Below, piece by piece: positions 63,783-64,000 of a stretch of DNA of 64,000 bases. The notes below the pieces were generated by a model that worked only from the letters and a program-made list of their open reading frames with translations, ran no database searches and was not told the origin of the DNA. Source of the stretch: Corynebacterium lubricantis DSM 45231 (GTDB lineage: Bacteria > Actinomycetota > Actinomycetes > Mycobacteriales > Mycobacteriaceae); contig NZ_KB902235.1 of NCBI RefSeq assembly GCF_000379425.1, forward strand, positions 101,299 to 165,298, given 5' to 3'. A program made the position numbers and the translations under genes. Position 1 is the stretch's first letter. Each line of letters opens with the position of its first letter.

Positions 63783-64000
63783 GGGCTCATCCCCGCTCGC
63801 GCGAGGCAGACCGCTCTGCTGCGGGTGATTCTGTGATCTCGTCGGGCTAATCCTCGCTCGCGCGGGGCAGACATTCACGGCACCCTAAAGATTAATGCTG
63901 GTCGGGGCTCATCCCCGCTCGCGCGGGGCAGACTCACCGATATGGCGGATGAGGTCACCAATAGCGGGCTCATCCCCGCTCGCGCGGGGCAGACGACCTA
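63783..64000 (-). CRISPR. Type I-E CRISPR array, trailer end (4 repeats visible)
   Basis: 29-base repeats at 63783-63811, 63844-63872, 63905-63933 and 63966-63994, each followed by a 32-base spacer (period exactly 61), running off the right edge. The minus-strand repeat begins GTCTGCCCCGCGCGAGCGGG, the I-E type with a CCCCGC...GCGGGG stem, so transcription is leftward and the leader lies beyond 64000. The two leftmost repeats carry substitutions (one and two), as expected at the old, distal end. No cas genes are in the window. Confidence 0.93.

Noticed and set aside
63689..63874. A 61-codon minus-strand frame over the first CRISPR repeats
   Set aside because: It is read through repeats and spacers of the array and is not a gene.

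Overview
The window comes from a Corynebacterium-type actinobacterium. Evidence: moderately high G+C, frequent GTG starts (map, rpsJ, tuf, fusA, rpoB, rpoC, fdhD, menJ), the fdhF / small protein / fdhD order known from C. glutamicum, a DUF3068 envelope protein, and a menaquinone locus interleaved with an mgtA-type mannosyltransferase as in mycobacteria and corynebacteria. The species cannot be fixed from the sequence alone.

Layout. Most of the window is the ribosomal and RNA-polymerase superregion, transcribed on the minus strand from high to low coordinates: tRNA-Tyr, tRNA-Thr, tRNA-Met and tRNA-Trp, then secE, nusG, rplK, rplA, rplJ, rplL, rpoB, rpoC, rpsL, rpsG, fusA, tuf, the S10 operon (rpsJ to rpsQ), rplN-rplX-rplE, rpsH-rplF-rplR-rpsE-rpmD-rplO, secY-adk-map, infA, rpsM and the start of rpsK. 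Accessory genes interrupt it at defined joints. These are an L,D-transpeptidase between map and infA; a 9-kb block between rpsH and rplE (formate dehydrogenase and FdhD, a DUF2786 protein, an aldo/keto reductase, a formate/nitrite channel, an AgaA-like M20 aminoacylase and an MFS exporter); a membrane protein between rplN and rpsQ; a six-gene Asp23/AmaP envelope-stress operon between rpsJ and tuf; two DUF1707 proteins; a DUF3068 protein; and a FAD oxidoreductase plus a serine hydrolase between rplA and rplJ.

From 52.4 to 62.1 kb lies a menaquinone block: a polyprenyl diphosphate synthase, menJ, menG, mgtA, a DUF3592 protein, menD, a hypothetical anchored protein, menC, a peptidase-E-like gene and menB. 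It matches the gene neighbourhood of the mycobacterial men locus. From 62.1 kb on the DNA becomes accessory: a decayed duplicate of a DUF2231 gene tail, a 47-codon membrane ORF, DUF2231, a lipoprotein, and the trailer end of a type I-E CRISPR array that runs off the right edge, with one relic repeat beyond the lipoprotein gene.

The most unusual signal is not a gene. It is a dispersed 14-base motif, TCGTCGNNAAGCGA, whose core TCGTCGNNAAGC occurs 24 times in 64 kb on both strands (about 0.15 expected by chance). Full copies lie mainly in intergenic DNA, several touching transcription terminators, and one forms an inverted pair between rpoB and rpoC. This is the layout of DNA-uptake-type or chromosome-marking sequences.
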